Positions 51,092-60,648 of a stretch of 64,000 bases of DNA are shown here, piece after piece. The notes beneath the pieces were generated by a model that ran no database searches, was not told where the DNA came from, and saw nothing but the letters and a program-made list of their open reading frames with translations. Positions within the stretch are counted from its first letter, which is position 1, and every line of letters starts with the position of its first letter. The DNA lies in assembly GCA_001544655.2 (NCBI GenBank), contig FCOD02000002.1, positions 186,001-250,000 on the forward strand, given 5' to 3'. The stretch comes from Caballeronia turbans. Lineage in GTDB: Bacteria > Pseudomonadota > Gammaproteobacteria > Burkholderiales > Burkholderiaceae. A program made the translations under genes and the position numbers.

Positions 51092-53269
51092 TTACGTCGA
51101 TGCCTTCACGGCGAGACGGAACTTGTGCAGCAGCGGTTCCGTATAACCGCTCGGCTGCGTGCGTCCTTCGAACACCAGCGCGCACGCGGCCTTGAAGGCG
51201 AACGAGCTGTCGAACGAAGGCGCCATCGGGCGATAGTACGGGTCGGCTTCGTTCTGCTTGTCGACGACCGCGGCCATGCGCTCGAGCGTCTGGCGAACCT
51301 GCTCTTCCGTGACGATGCCGTGCCGCAGCCAGTTCGCGATGTGCTGGCTGGAAATGCGCAAAGTCGCACGGTCTTCCATCAGGCCGACATCGTGAATGTC
51401 CGGCACCTTCGAGCAACCGACACCCGAATCGACCCAGCGCACGACATAACCGAGGATGCCCTGCGCGTTGTTCTCGATCTCGTTCCTGATGTCATCTTCC
51501 GACCACGTGGGCTTGTCGACGACGGGAATCGTCAGCAGGCCATCGAGCAACTCGTTCTTCTGGCTGTCGTAGTCGACGCTTTCGAGTTCCTGCTGAACCT
51601 GCTGCACATCGACCATGTGATAGTGCAGCGCATGCAGCGTGGCTGCCGTGGGCGAGGGCACCCATGCGGTGTTCGCGCCGGCCTTCGGATGCGCGATCTT
51701 CTGCTCGAGCATCGCGTGCATCAGATCGGGCATCGCCCACATGCCTTTGCCGATCTGCGCGCGCCCGCGCAAGCCGGTGTTCAGGCCGACGAGCACGTTG
51801 TTGCGCTCGTACGAGCTGATCCATTTCGACGACTTCATGTCGCCCTTGCGCATCATCGGGCCGGCTTCCATCGACGAATGCATCTCGTCGCCGGTGCGGT
51901 CCAGGAAACCCGTGTTGATGAACGCGACGCGCGCGCCCGCCGCAGCGATACATGCCTTGAGGTTGACGCTCGTGCGACGCTCCTCGTCCATGATGCCCAT
52001 CTTGATCGTGTGGCGCGGCAGGCCGAGCAGATCTTCGACGCGCGAAAAGAGCTCGTCCGCGAACGCGACTTCAGCGGGGCCGTGCATCTTCGGCTTCACG
52101 ATATAGATGGAACCCGTGCGCGAGTTCATCTGGTTCTTCAGATCGTGCATCGCGCCGAGCGTGGTCATCACGGCGTCGAGGATGCCTTCGGGAATCTCGT
52201 TGCCGTCGCGGTCGAGCACGGCGGGGTTCGTCATCAGATGGCCGACGTTGCGGATGAACAGCAGCGAACGTCCGTGCAGCTTGATGGTCGAGCCATTCGG
52301 CGCGGTGTATTCGCGATCCGGGTTCATGCTGCGCGTGAAGGTCTTGCCGTTCTTCGTCACCTGCTCGGCGAGATGGCCCTGCATCAACCCGAGCCAGTTG
52401 CGATAGAGCTGCGTCTTGTCGGCGGCATCGACGGCCGCGACCGAATCTTCGCAGTCGATGATCGTGCTCACCGCCGCTTCGATCAGCACGTCCTTCACAT
52501 GCGCGGCATCCGTCTTGCCGATGGAGTGGCTCGCGTCGATCTGGATCTCGAAGTGCAGGTCGTTGTGCTTGAGCAGAATGGCGGACGGTTCTTTCGCGTC
52601 GCCCTGATAGCCCGCGAACTGTTCGGCGTTGGCAAGGCCGGTCTTGACGCCGTCCTTCAGCGTGACGACGAGCTTGCCTTGCTCGACGCTGTACTTCGTC
52701 GCATCGGCATGCGAGCCGTGGTCGAGAGGCGCGTTGTCGTCGAGGAATGCGCGCGCATAGGCGATCACCTTCGCCCCGCGCTTCGGATTGAACTGCGCGG
52801 TGCGCTCGGCGCCGTCGCTTTCGTCGATTGCATCGGTGCCGTAGAGCGCATCGTAGAGGCTGCCCCAGCGCGCATTGGCGGCATTGAGCGCATAGCGCAG
52901 GTTGGAGAGCGGCACGACCAGTTGCGGGCCGGCCTGCTCCGCGATCTCGCGATCGACGTTGGCGGTGCTCGCCTGCACATGCGCGGGCGCGGGCACGATA
53001 TAGCCGATCTCTTCGAGAAACTTGCGATAGGCGCGCAGATCGCGAACCGGGCCGGGATTGCTGCGATGCCAGTTGTCGAGCTCGGTCTGGAGGCGGTCGC
53101 GCTCGGCGAGCAGCGCGCGGTTCTTCGGCGCGAGATCGTGAACGATGGCATCGAATCCCTTCCAGAAGGACGCGCTGTCGACGCCCGTGCCGGGGATGGC
53201 TTCTTCATCGACGAATTTCGCGAGACTCGCGTCGACCTGCAGGCCGTGTTGTTTGATCATGTCGGTCAT
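51092..53269 (-). CDS. glcB: Malate synthase G
   Basis: At 725 residues it has the length of isoform G. It condenses glyoxylate with acetyl-CoA to malate. Diagnostic sequence includes '[20 protein letters not shown]', '[19 protein letters not shown]', '[18 protein letters not shown]', '[19 protein letters not shown]' and '[22 protein letters not shown]' (in part), covering the catalytic barrel. ATG 53269 has GGAG upstream; the longer open frame to 53506 is not coding. No isocitrate lyase gene is near, so here it may serve glyoxylate from glycolate, allantoin or glycine. Confidence 0.97.
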   Translation of the reverse strand: MTDMIKQHGLQVDASLAKFVDEEAIPGTGVDSASFWKGFDAIVHDLAPKNRALLAERDRLQTELDNWHRSNPGPVRDLRAYRKFLEEIGYIVPAPAHVQASTANVDREIAEQAGPQLVVPLSNLRYALNAANARWGSLYDALYGTDAIDESDGAERTAQFNPKRGAKVIAYARAFLDDNAPLDHGSHADATKYSVEQGKLVVTLKDGVKTGLANAEQFAGYQGDAKEPSAILLKHNDLHFEIQIDASHSIGKTDAAHVKDVLIEAAVSTIIDCEDSVAAVDAADKTQLYRNWLGLMQGHLAEQVTKNGKTFTRSMNPDREYTAPNGSTIKLHGRSLLFIRNVGHLMTNPAVLDRDGNEIPEGILDAVMTTLGAMHDLKNQMNSRTGSIYIVKPKMHGPAEVAFADELFSRVEDLLGLPRHTIKMGIMDEERRTSVNLKACIAAAGARVAFINTGFLDRTGDEMHSSMEAGPMMRKGDMKSSKWISSYERNNVLVGLNTGLRGRAQIGKGMWAMPDLMHAMLEQKIAHPKAGANTAWVPSPTAATLHALHYHMVDVQQVQQELESVDYDSQKNELLDGLLTIPVVDKPTWSEDDIRNEIENNAQGILGYVVRWVDSGVGCSKVPDIHDVGLMEDRATLRISSQHIANWLRHGIVTEEQVRQTLERMAAVVDKQNEADPYYRPMAPSFDSSFAFKAACALVFEGRTQPSGYTEPLLHKFRLAVKAST

Positions 53270-53756
53270 GGGCACTCCGGCTGAGTTTGCTGCTGCACAG
53301 GGTTTGGGGATGGGCTGGGCTCTATGGTAGCGCGTCTTGAGGGAGGATCGAAGCGCGGGGGATTTGCAAGTCGCGTGCCTGCAGGGGTGCGTGGCACGCG
53401 CGGGGCATCGGAGGCGCAAGCAACTGAAACGGCACCTCGGGATACGCTCGATCGCCGTGAGGACGTGGTCGACGTACTCGGGCAAAGCCGATGCGTCTCG
53501 GCTCATGCCGGAACGGCACCTGCAATGTTTGCATCGCGCGTGCGATCAGGTAGCGCGCGGGGGGATCTTCGCGCGATGAGCTTTTAGGGCGATCGAATGC
53601 ACGTATCTTCGGTTCGGTCGCACGGGGTGAAGACCTTCAGTGAATGCAGCTTCAGTCCGGGTGCCAGATCGTTCTCAGCCAGGAATGGACGGCTGTCCGA
53701 GCCCGGCATTCGTGCCGATGAAAGACACGAAACACCGGGCTCAACGAGATCTACAG
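53270..53756. other. 487-base gap between glcB and the molybdenum hydroxylase genes
   Basis: This region holds the glcB promoter on the minus strand. Several short open frames cross it on both strands, but none has a ribosome-binding site together with a recognisable product. I see no strong hairpin, repeat or operator in it. Confidence 0.45.
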
Positions 53757-55985
53757 CTACGCCTTCAGCAAATCTTCAATCATCACCGGCAGCTTTCTCA
53801 CCCGCACGCCCGTTGCGTGATACACCGCACCGGTGATCGCCGCCGCGATCCCCGCGAGCCCGATCTCCGCGATACCGCGCGCGCCCAGCTCGTTGAAGAC
53901 CGTGTCCGGATGATCGAGGAAGGTGACGTCCATCTTCGGCGTATCGGCGTTGGTCGCGACGACGTAATCCGCAAGGCTGCTGTTGACCGGCGCGCCGCTT
54001 CGTTCGTCGTAGACGGTGTGCTCGAAGAGCGCCATGCCGACACCCATCACGACCGCGCCTTCGATCTGATTGCGTGCCGCACGCGGATTCAGGATCTTGC
54101 CCCCGTCGATGACCGTCACGACGCGGCTCACCCGCAGCCGCGCGGTCGCCGGCTCCCACGTCACTTCGGCGAAGTGCGCGCCGTACGAGTGGATCGACCA
54201 CTTCTTCTTCAGCGGATCGTCGAAGCCGCCTTTCGCACTGCCGCTGCCCGATGCCGCATGCAGCTTCGCCGCTTCGAGAATGCGCGCGTACGGCACGCCG
54301 CTTTCGGGCCGCTCGTTCTTGCGATGCACGTAGCCGCCGCTCATCGCCAGCTCTTCGGCTTTCGCGCCCGCGAACGGCATTTCTTCCGCCTTCACGGCGC
54401 GCGCGAGGAGCGTCTTGATCGCCGCACGAACGGCATCCGATACCGCCGGGATCACCGATGCGGTCGCCGCCGATCCGCCCGATACCGGACCGAGCGGCAG
54501 CGACGTATCGCCGAGGCCGACTTCGATCCTGTCGAGCGGAATGCCCGTATGTTCCGCGACGAGCTGCGCGAGGATCGTGTACGTGCCCGTGCCGATATCC
54601 TGCGTCCCGCACGCGACGCGCGCGGTGCCGTCCGAACGCAGATCGACGGTCGCCTCCGCCGAAAAGCGCAGACCCGGCCAATTGCACGCGCCGACGCCCC
54701 AGCCGAGCGTGAGACCGTCGCGCGTCATCGAGCCGACTTCCGGCGTGCGCTTCGACCAGCCGAACTTCTCCGCGCCCGTCTTCAGGCACTCGACGAAATG
54801 CCGCGACGAAAACGGCAGGCCGCTGCTTTCGTCGACGCTCGGTTCATTGCGCAAGCGCAGTTCGACAGGGTCGATCTTCAAGGCGACGGCCAGCTCGTCC
54901 ATCGCCGATTCGAGTGCGTACAGGCCGGGCACCGCGCCTGGCCCGCGCATCGACGTGGGCGAGCCGACATTGCGTTTCACGGTGCCGCCCGTCACGCGCA
55001 AATTCGGCGTGCTGTACATCGACGGCGTCGCTTCGCCGCAGTCTTCCAGGTAATCGTCGGCGATGGCCGCGTGGTTCAGGAAGTCGTGCCGCAGCGAGAC
55101 GAGCTTGCCGTCCTGCGTCGCCGCGAGCCGCACGCGTTGCTGCGTCGTCGGCCGGTGCCCGACGTTCTGAAACATCATCTTGCGCGAAAGCACGAGCTTG
55201 ACGGGACGCTCCAGTTGCCGCGTCGCCGCCGCGGCGAGCAGCGAATGCGGCCACATCCACAACTTGCCGCCGAAGCCCGAGCCGAGATAGCGCGAGATCA
55301 CGCGCACTTTTTCTTTCGGCAGGCCGAGCATCTGCATGAGCGTGCCCTGATGGTTGGCGACGGCCTGACTCGTTTCATAGAACGTGTAGCGCTCGCCGTC
55401 CCAGTGCGCGACGGTCGCATGCAACTCGATCGGGTTATGCGTTTCGACGGGCGTCACGTAGGTTTCATCGACCTTGACGGGCGCGTCGTCGAATGCCTTG
55501 TCGGGATCGCCGCGCTCGCTCTGGATGTCGGGCTTCTCGTTCGCGTCGAGCGTCGTGCTCACGTCGTGCGGGGTCTTGTCGTAGCCGACCTTGATCGCGG
55601 CAGCCGCGGCGCTCGCCGCTTCGAACGTGTCCGCGACGACGAGCGCCACGTACTGCCCGTAATAGCGAATGATGTCGTCTTCGAACGGCGGCCGGGTCTC
55701 GTCGACGAAACCGGTATCGATCGAATTGCCGGAGATGCGATAGAAGCGGCCGATATTGCCGCGATGAAGAATCAGCTTCACGCCGGGCATGGCTTGCGCG
55801 GCGGCGAATTCGAGCGACGTGATCCTGCCGCTCGCGATGGTGGCGCCGACCGGCACGGCGTGCAGCATGCCGGGCAGGTCGACGTCGGAGGTATAAGTCG
55901 CGCGGCCGCAGACCTTCAGCGGTCCGTCGATGCGCGACTGGGGCCGTCCAATAAAAGACTGCGTGATGTCGGGCGCGGTGGACAT
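53757..55985 (-). CDS. Molybdopterin-binding subunit of an aldehyde/xanthine oxidoreductase (PaoC/YagR-like)
   Basis: The 742-residue large subunit has 'GRPQSRIDGPLKVCGRATYTSDV' (in part) at the N-terminus, 'YLGSGFGGKLWMWPHSLLAA', 'MRGPGAVPGLYALESAMDELA' (in part), and the C-terminal catalytic Glu region 'GIAEIGLAGIAAAITGAVYHATG' (in part). These match PaoC/YagR-type subunits of the xanthine dehydrogenase family. The enzyme oxidises an aldehyde or N-heterocycle. It is the last of three genes in the order FeS-FAD-Mo, as in paoABC. A dedicated maturation factor (PaoD/XdhC) is not encoded beside it. GAGGAA precedes the ATG. Confidence 0.9.
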   Translation of the reverse strand: MSTAPDITQSFIGRPQSRIDGPLKVCGRATYTSDVDLPGMLHAVPVGATIASGRITSLEFAAAQAMPGVKLILHRGNIGRFYRISGNSIDTGFVDETRPPFEDDIIRYYGQYVALVVADTFEAASAAAAAIKVGYDKTPHDVSTTLDANEKPDIQSERGDPDKAFDDAPVKVDETYVTPVETHNPIELHATVAHWDGERYTFYETSQAVANHQGTLMQMLGLPKEKVRVISRYLGSGFGGKLWMWPHSLLAAAATRQLERPVKLVLSRKMMFQNVGHRPTTQQRVRLAATQDGKLVSLRHDFLNHAAIADDYLEDCGEATPSMYSTPNLRVTGGTVKRNVGSPTSMRGPGAVPGLYALESAMDELAVALKIDPVELRLRNEPSVDESSGLPFSSRHFVECLKTGAEKFGWSKRTPEVGSMTRDGLTLGWGVGACNWPGLRFSAEATVDLRSDGTARVACGTQDIGTGTYTILAQLVAEHTGIPLDRIEVGLGDTSLPLGPVSGGSAATASVIPAVSDAVRAAIKTLLARAVKAEEMPFAGAKAEELAMSGGYVHRKNERPESGVPYARILEAAKLHAASGSGSAKGGFDDPLKKKWSIHSYGAHFAEVTWEPATARLRVSRVVTVIDGGKILNPRAARNQIEGAVVMGVGMALFEHTVYDERSGAPVNSSLADYVVATNADTPKMDVTFLDHPDTVFNELGARGIAEIGLAGIAAAITGAVYHATGVRVRKLPVMIEDLLKA

Positions 55986-56006
55986 ATTCGGGTTCCTCGG
56001 TCGGGT

Positions 56007-57011
56007 TCAGGACGTTTGCGTGACCATCTTGAGCGTATGCACGATGCATCGCTTCGATAGCTCGACCTTGAAGCCGTTCTCGCTTTGCGGCTTCGCACCG
56101 GCGAGCGCGGCATCGGCGGCGCGCCTGAACGTGGCTTCGTCGGGCGCGGCGTCCTGCAACTCCTTCTCCGCCTCGCGCGAGCGCCACGGCTTCGTGCCGA
56201 CGCCGCCGAGTGCCACGCGCGCATGCGCGATGCGCCCATCCTTCACGCCGATCACGACACCTGCCGACGCCAGCGCGAACTCATACGACGCGCGATCGCG
56301 CAGCTTGAGATAGGCCGAGCGCGTACCTTCGACCGGCGGGGGCAACGTGACGTGCGTGATCAGATCGCCGGCATCGAGCACGTTCTCGCGATCGGGCGTG
56401 GTGCCGGGAACGAGAAAGAATTCATCGATGGGAATCGCGCGCTTGCCGGCCGTGCCTTCCACGTGAATCGTCGCTTCGAGCGCCTGCAGCGCCACGCACA
56501 TGTCCGACGGATTGCTCGCGATGCACGACTCGCTCGTGCCGAGAATCGCCATCATGCGATTGAAGCCCTGAATCGCGGAACAGCCGCTGCCCGGCTCGCG
56601 CTTGTTGCACGGCGACGTCGTGTCGCGAAAGTACACGCACCGCGTGCGTTGCAGGATATTGCCGCCCGTGGTCGCCATGTTGCGCAACTGCACGGACGCG
56701 CCGGAGAGCACCGCTTGCGACAGCACCGCATAACGATCGCGAATCAGCGGATGATGCGCGAGATCCGAGTTGCGCGAGGTCGCGCCGATACGCACGCCGC
56801 CGTCGTTCGTTGCCTCGATCTCGTCGAGCGGCAGGCGGCTGATATCGATGACGCGCATCGGCCGCTCGACGTTGAGCTTCATCAGGTCGAGCAGCGTCGT
56901 GCCGCCCGCGAGAAAGCGCACTTCCGCGCCTTGCTGCGCGGTATGCGCGAGTGCGCCCGCATTGATCGCATCGCGCATGTCGCGTGCGCGGGAGAGTTGG
57001 AACATGTCCAT
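56007..57011 (-). CDS. FAD-binding subunit of the molybdenum hydroxylase (PaoB/YagS-like)
   Basis: The 334-residue middle subunit starts 'MDMFQLSRARDMRDAI' and has the FAD contact 'FLAGGTTLLDLMKL' near 53, 'IGATSRNSDLAHHPLI' and 'ATTGGNILQRTRCVYFRD' near 113. The four-Cys set 'RC...PCNKREPGSGCSA' in this region is typical of YagS-like subunits that carry an extra [4Fe-4S] cluster. It relays electrons between the FeS subunit and the acceptor. The start is supported by AAGGAG. Confidence 0.9.
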   Translation of the reverse strand: MDMFQLSRARDMRDAINAGALAHTAQQGAEVRFLAGGTTLLDLMKLNVERPMRVIDISRLPLDEIEATNDGGVRIGATSRNSDLAHHPLIRDRYAVLSQAVLSGASVQLRNMATTGGNILQRTRCVYFRDTTSPCNKREPGSGCSAIQGFNRMMAILGTSESCIASNPSDMCVALQALEATIHVEGTAGKRAIPIDEFFLVPGTTPDRENVLDAGDLITHVTLPPPVEGTRSAYLKLRDRASYEFALASAGVVIGVKDGRIAHARVALGGVGTKPWRSREAEKELQDAAPDEATFRRAADAALAGAKPQSENGFKVELSKRCIVHTLKMVTQTS

Positions 57012-57021
57012 GTCGCTCTCC

Positions 57022-57588
57022 TTATTCCGACGACGACTTGTTCGCCCGCACCGACTGGATCGCGCCGACGATGTTCTGATACGCGCCGCAGCGGCACAGG
57101 TTGCCGCTCATCGCTTCGCGCACGTCGTCGTCCCTCGGGCCGATGGGTTCGTCGAGCAGCGCCACCGCCGACATCAGCTGGCCTGCCGTGCAGTAGCCGC
57201 ACTGATAACCATCGCATTCGACGAACGCGGCCTGCAGCGGATGCAGCGCGTCGACTTCGCCAATGCCTTCGATCGTCGTGATGGTGTCGCCTTCGCAGGC
57301 GGCGGCGAAACACAGGCACGAATTCACGCGGCGGCCGTTCACGTGAACGGTGCATGCGCCGCATTGGCCGTGATCGCAGCCCTTTTTCGTGCCGGTGAGG
57401 TGAAGATGCTCCCGCAGTGCATCTAATAAGGTCGTGCGCGGATCGAGGGAAAGCGTATGGCTCGCGCCGTTGACAGTAAAGGTGAACGTTGCGGCCGAGT
57501 CGTCCGCCTTGGCCGGCAATGGCGCCAGTGCCTTGTTCGGCGTATCGGCGTGTGTAGTTTTCGATTGGGGGGTATGACGTTGTGGCAT
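57022..57588 (-). CDS. [2Fe-2S] subunit of the molybdenum hydroxylase (PaoA/YagT-like)
   Basis: The 188-residue subunit has a plant-type cluster with 'GCDHGQCGACTVHVNGRRVNSC' (in part) and a second, helical cluster with 'GYQCGYCTAGQ' and 'GNLCRCGAYQNI'. About 35 residues precede the first domain but without a twin-arginine motif, so unlike E. coli PaoA this complex appears to be cytosolic. ATG 57588 has GGAG upstream; the open frame to 57774 is longer than needed. It is the first gene of the three, and the 290 bases upstream show no clear operator. Confidence 0.9.
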   Translation of the reverse strand: MPQRHTPQSKTTHADTPNKALAPLPAKADDSAATFTFTVNGASHTLSLDPRTTLLDALREHLHLTGTKKGCDHGQCGACTVHVNGRRVNSCLCFAAACEGDTITTIEGIGEVDALHPLQAAFVECDGYQCGYCTAGQLMSAVALLDEPIGPRDDDVREAMSGNLCRCGAYQNIVGAIQSVRANKSSSE

Positions 57589-57879
57589 CGGGCAATCTCC
57601 TGGAAATGTGCAGCACGCGCTGCACGAAACGCGGCGATGACGCGGCAAAGCGTGGGAGAGACGAAGATGCGGCGAAGCGTGTCGAGCGCGATGGCGCGAA
57701 GGAAAGGCGGCGAAAAGGGTCTGTGCGGGGCGCGCAGGACCTTCGGGCGCGGGCGATGCGGCGAAAGACGACACTCAGCCAGTATAGGCACCTGACGCGA
57801 AACTTTCCCGACCGAAAGCTCGCGCGCGGGCCACGGGATGCTGCGGGCGCACGAAGCATGCCCACAGCGCGGAAAGGAT

Positions 57880-57987
57880 TCAGTGCGTGATGCCGGCCCG
57901 CGCGACGAGCGAAAGAAGGAACACGCCGACCGTGGTGAAGACCACGAGCGCCACGAGGATCAGGAACAAGCGGACGATCATCTGCAC
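57880..57987 (-). CDS. Short single-membrane-helix protein, 35 residues
   Basis: A GTG at 57987 with GGAG seven bases upstream (or ATG 57981) opens a short frame: 'MIVRLFLILVALVVFTTVGV' then 'FLLSLVARAGITH' and stop. This is one strongly hydrophobic helix with Arg near both ends, a normal small membrane protein. It lies immediately after the T-run of a terminator hairpin. I do not recognise the family. Confidence 0.5.
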   Translation of the reverse strand: MQMIVRLFLILVALVVFTTVGVFLLSLVARAGITH

Positions 57988-57998
57988 CGTGTCGCTCC

Positions 57999-58022
57999 AA
58001 AAAAATGGCCGCTTGCGCGGCC
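57999..58022 (-). terminator. Rho-independent terminator, minus strand
   Basis: On the minus strand GGCCGC, loop GCAA, GCGGCC is followed by ATTTTTTT. On the plus strand the stem is 58007-58012 with 58017-58022, and the A-run is 57999-58005. It is downstream of the MHS transporter gene and just upstream of the 35-residue gene. Confidence 0.7.
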
Positions 58023-58144
58023 GGAAGGAGGGGTGGGTCGGTCAGTCCTCAGCCTAAGCGCGCTTTCTTAATTCAGACTTAAGCGGGCCGGACTTCCGTG
58101 CGGGCAGCCCATTCTCCTTCGTTTGCGAACACCATGCAGCAGCC

Positions 58145-59461
58145 TTACCGCAGCGCTTCGCTATAGCGGTCGCGCAGCGGGAGGATCGTCAGAAGCGCGA
58201 CCGCGCTGCCGAAAATCACGTAGTAGCAGATCGAAAGCGGGTCGCCCGTAGTCATCGTCAGCCATTGCACGATGGCCGGCGCGAAGCCGCCGAAGATCAT
58301 CACCGCGACGTTGTAGCTCACCGAGATGCCCGTCGAACGCACGCTCGACGGCAGCAGTTCGGAGATGAACGCCGGATAGCAGCCCTGGAAGATGCCGAGG
58401 TAAGTCATCAGAAGCGCCTGGCAGACGACCAGCATCGGCAGGCTCGGATGCGCAGTGAGCACGGCGAAGATCGGATACGCCGTGACGAGCGACAGCGCGA
58501 GCGCGGTCGCCATCAGCTTCTTGCGGCCGATGCGGTCCGAGAGCCGGCCGAAGATCGGGCAGCAGACGAGATACACGAGCGCGCCGATCGTCGAGCTGAT
58601 GAGGCCGTCGGTCAGCGCCATGTGCAGGACGCGCGTGGCGTGCGTCGGCAGATACAGCAGGAAGATGTATGTGCCGATGGTGCCGAACACCGTGAGGCCG
58701 AAACCCGCGAGCACGGGCATCCAGTGCTTCGTGGCGGTGTCGCGGATCGGACGCGCGCTCAGTTCGTTCTTCTGCGCCTTCTCGACGAACACGGGCGACT
58801 CATCCAGTTTCGAGCGCAGATACAAGCCTACCGGCACGATCAGGAGGCCGATCACGAACGGGATGCGCCAGCCCCAGCTGTTCAGATGCTCGGGACTCAG
58901 CGTGCGCGTGAGCACCGCGCCGAAAAACGAGCCCGCGAGACTCGCCGCTGCCTGCGCGACCATCTGGAAGCTGCCGAAATAGCCGCGTTTGTTGGCGGGC
59001 GCGTATTCGACGAGAAACGCCGTCGCGCAGCCCACTTCGCCGCCCGCCGAGAAGCCCTGAATCAGGCGGCCGAGCAGCATCAACAGGGGCGCGGCGATGC
59101 CGATCGCCGCATACGTCGGCGCGAACGCGATGATCGCGATGCCGACCGCCATCAGCGAGATGGTGAGCGTGAGCGCCGACTTGCGTCCGACGCGGTCCGC
59201 AACCGCGCCCAGCACGATCCCGCCGAGCGGCCGCGTCAGAAAGCCGACGCCGAACGTCGCCCAGGTCGCGAGCAATGAGATGGTGGGATTCGTTGCGGGA
59301 AAGTACAGCTTGGCGATGATGACGGCGAAGAAGCCGTAGACCATGAAGTCGAACCATTCGAGCGCGTTGCCGATGGTCGATACGACGATCGCTCGTCGGC
59401 CGGACAGATTGAGCGCGGCGTTCTGTTCGGCCGCGTGGGCTGCAGGTAGTACGGTGCTCAT
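58145..59461 (-). CDS. MFS transporter, metabolite:H+ symporter (MHS) family
   Basis: The 438-residue protein has 12 helices. 'STIGNALEWFDFMVYGFFA' in TM1 and 'GFLTRPLGGIVLGAVADRVGRK' (in part) in loop 2-3 are signatures of the MHS family (ProP, KgtP, ShiA type). It imports a carboxylate or amino-acid-like compound. I chose ATG 59461, eight bases after GGAG. It is divergent from a LysR gene that is followed by an amidohydrolase gene, so its substrate may be an N-acyl amino acid; this is inferred from position only. Confidence 0.85.
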   Translation of the reverse strand: MSTVLPAAHAAEQNAALNLSGRRAIVVSTIGNALEWFDFMVYGFFAVIIAKLYFPATNPTISLLATWATFGVGFLTRPLGGIVLGAVADRVGRKSALTLTISLMAVGIAIIAFAPTYAAIGIAAPLLMLLGRLIQGFSAGGEVGCATAFLVEYAPANKRGYFGSFQMVAQAAASLAGSFFGAVLTRTLSPEHLNSWGWRIPFVIGLLIVPVGLYLRSKLDESPVFVEKAQKNELSARPIRDTATKHWMPVLAGFGLTVFGTIGTYIFLLYLPTHATRVLHMALTDGLISSTIGALVYLVCCPIFGRLSDRIGRKKLMATALALSLVTAYPIFAVLTAHPSLPMLVVCQALLMTYLGIFQGCYPAFISELLPSSVRSTGISVSYNVAVMIFGGFAPAIVQWLTMTTGDPLSICYYVIFGSAVALLTILPLRDRYSEALR

Positions 59462-59655
59462 CGAATGCACTCCGTGGGCGTGGGGCGATTGATCAGGGCG
59501 ACGACATCCGGTCTTTTACTGGCTCGCGCCGCGGGAGGCGCGCGAGCCGCTGCAACACGCAAACATTACGCCGAGTTGAAATAAGAAAATATAGAATTTC
59601 TGAACTGACACTCAAGGAAACCTGATCGAACGGTTCGGGTTGTCCCCAAGACACG

Positions 59656-60552
59656 ATGAGCAACATTCGCTTTTTGCGCACCTTCATCGCCGTCGCGCGT
59701 TACGGCTCTTTCGCCGCCGCCGCCGAGAAAGTGGCGCTCACGCAAGCCGCCGTGAGCATGCAGATGCAATCGCTCGAAGACGATCTGAAGCGGCCGCTCT
59801 TCGACCGCGTGGGGCGCACCAACCGGTTGACGAGCATCGGCAAGCAGGTTTTGCCGCAGGCGGAGCGCATCGTCGCGCTCTACGACAGCATGCGGCTCAC
59901 GGGCCTCGACGATGAAATCGCGGGATCGGTTGCCATCGGCGCGGTCGATTCGGCGATGGGCGCGCTCGCGTCCGTCGTCACCGAATTGAAAGGCCAGTAT
60001 CCGCGCCTCGATGTGCGGCTTTTCACGGGCAAGGCGCTTGCCCTCGCGCCGCAGGTGGAAGCAGGCGAGATCGACGCGGCGGTGATCGTCGAGATGGCGG
60101 GCAAGACGCCGGCGAGCCTCAACTGGACACCGCTCTATGCGGAGCCGCTCGTCGCGATAGGAACGCCCGGCAGCGCCCCCGCCAGCGCAGCCGACATGCT
60201 CGCGAGCCGGCCGTTTCTGCGTTTCGATCGCGCGCAGCGAACGGGCGCGCTGATCGATCGCGCGTTGAAGCACAACCGGCTCGTCGTGAACGAGTTCCTC
60301 GAACTGAATTCGCTCGAAGTGATCGTCGAACTCGTGCGGCAGGACGCGGGCGTTTCTGTCGTGCCGCTGCTCGAATACGGCTCGTGGGCGAGCGATCCGG
60401 CGTTGCGCGTGCTGCCGCTCGCGAAGAATACGCCGCGGCGCGTCGTCGGCATGCTGGAGCGCAAGATTCACGACCGGCACGCGGTCATGAGCATCGTGCA
60501 GGAGCGCATCCGCATGCGTTCGCGCGGTGCCATACCGCCGCGCGAAAGCTAA
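59656..60552 (+). CDS. LysR-type transcriptional regulator
   Basis: The 298-residue protein opens 'MSNIRFLRTFIAVARYGSFAAAAEKVALTQAAVSMQMQSLE' (in part), a standard LysR helix-turn-helix. The effector domain runs from about 90, with 'GSVAIGAVDSAMGALASVV' at the start and 'ELVRQDAGVSVVPLLEYG' late. It is divergent from the MHS transporter gene across 194 bases that include an AT-rich part (59570-59600) and comes before the amidohydrolase gene, so it probably controls both. Effector unknown. Confidence 0.85.
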   Translation: MSNIRFLRTFIAVARYGSFAAAAEKVALTQAAVSMQMQSLEDDLKRPLFDRVGRTNRLTSIGKQVLPQAERIVALYDSMRLTGLDDEIAGSVAIGAVDSAMGALASVVTELKGQYPRLDVRLFTGKALALAPQVEAGEIDAAVIVEMAGKTPASLNWTPLYAEPLVAIGTPGSAPASAADMLASRPFLRFDRAQRTGALIDRALKHNRLVVNEFLELNSLEVIVELVRQDAGVSVVPLLEYGSWASDPALRVLPLAKNTPRRVVGMLERKIHDRHAVMSIVQERIRMRSRGAIPPRES

Positions 60553-60559
60553 AGCTTTC
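60544..60559. terminator. Small hairpin over the lysR stop codon
   Basis: GAAAGCT-AA-AGCTTTC is a perfect 7+7 inverted repeat that spans the lysR stop. A second interrupted symmetry, GGAA..CAGC-tttc-GCTG..TTCC, lies at about 60576-60602 before the amidohydrolase ATG. The latter could be a regulator site or part of the leader. Confidence 0.35.
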
Positions 60560-60648
60560 CTTAAGTCACGGACAAGGAATATCAGCTTTCGCTGTTATTT
60601 CCGGCCATCGACAATGCTTCGGGTCACTCACTCACACATGAGGAAAGC

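Noticed and set aside
53337-53579. Short frames in the gap before glcB, possibly a decayed gene
   Set aside because: Neither strand gives a recognisable motif or start signal, so I treat it as non-coding.
59570-59602. AT-rich AGAAA-N8-TTTCT symmetry between the MHS and lysR genes as a LysR box
   Set aside because: The symmetry is weak and AT-rich runs produce such matches by chance; it may simply be the -10 regions.
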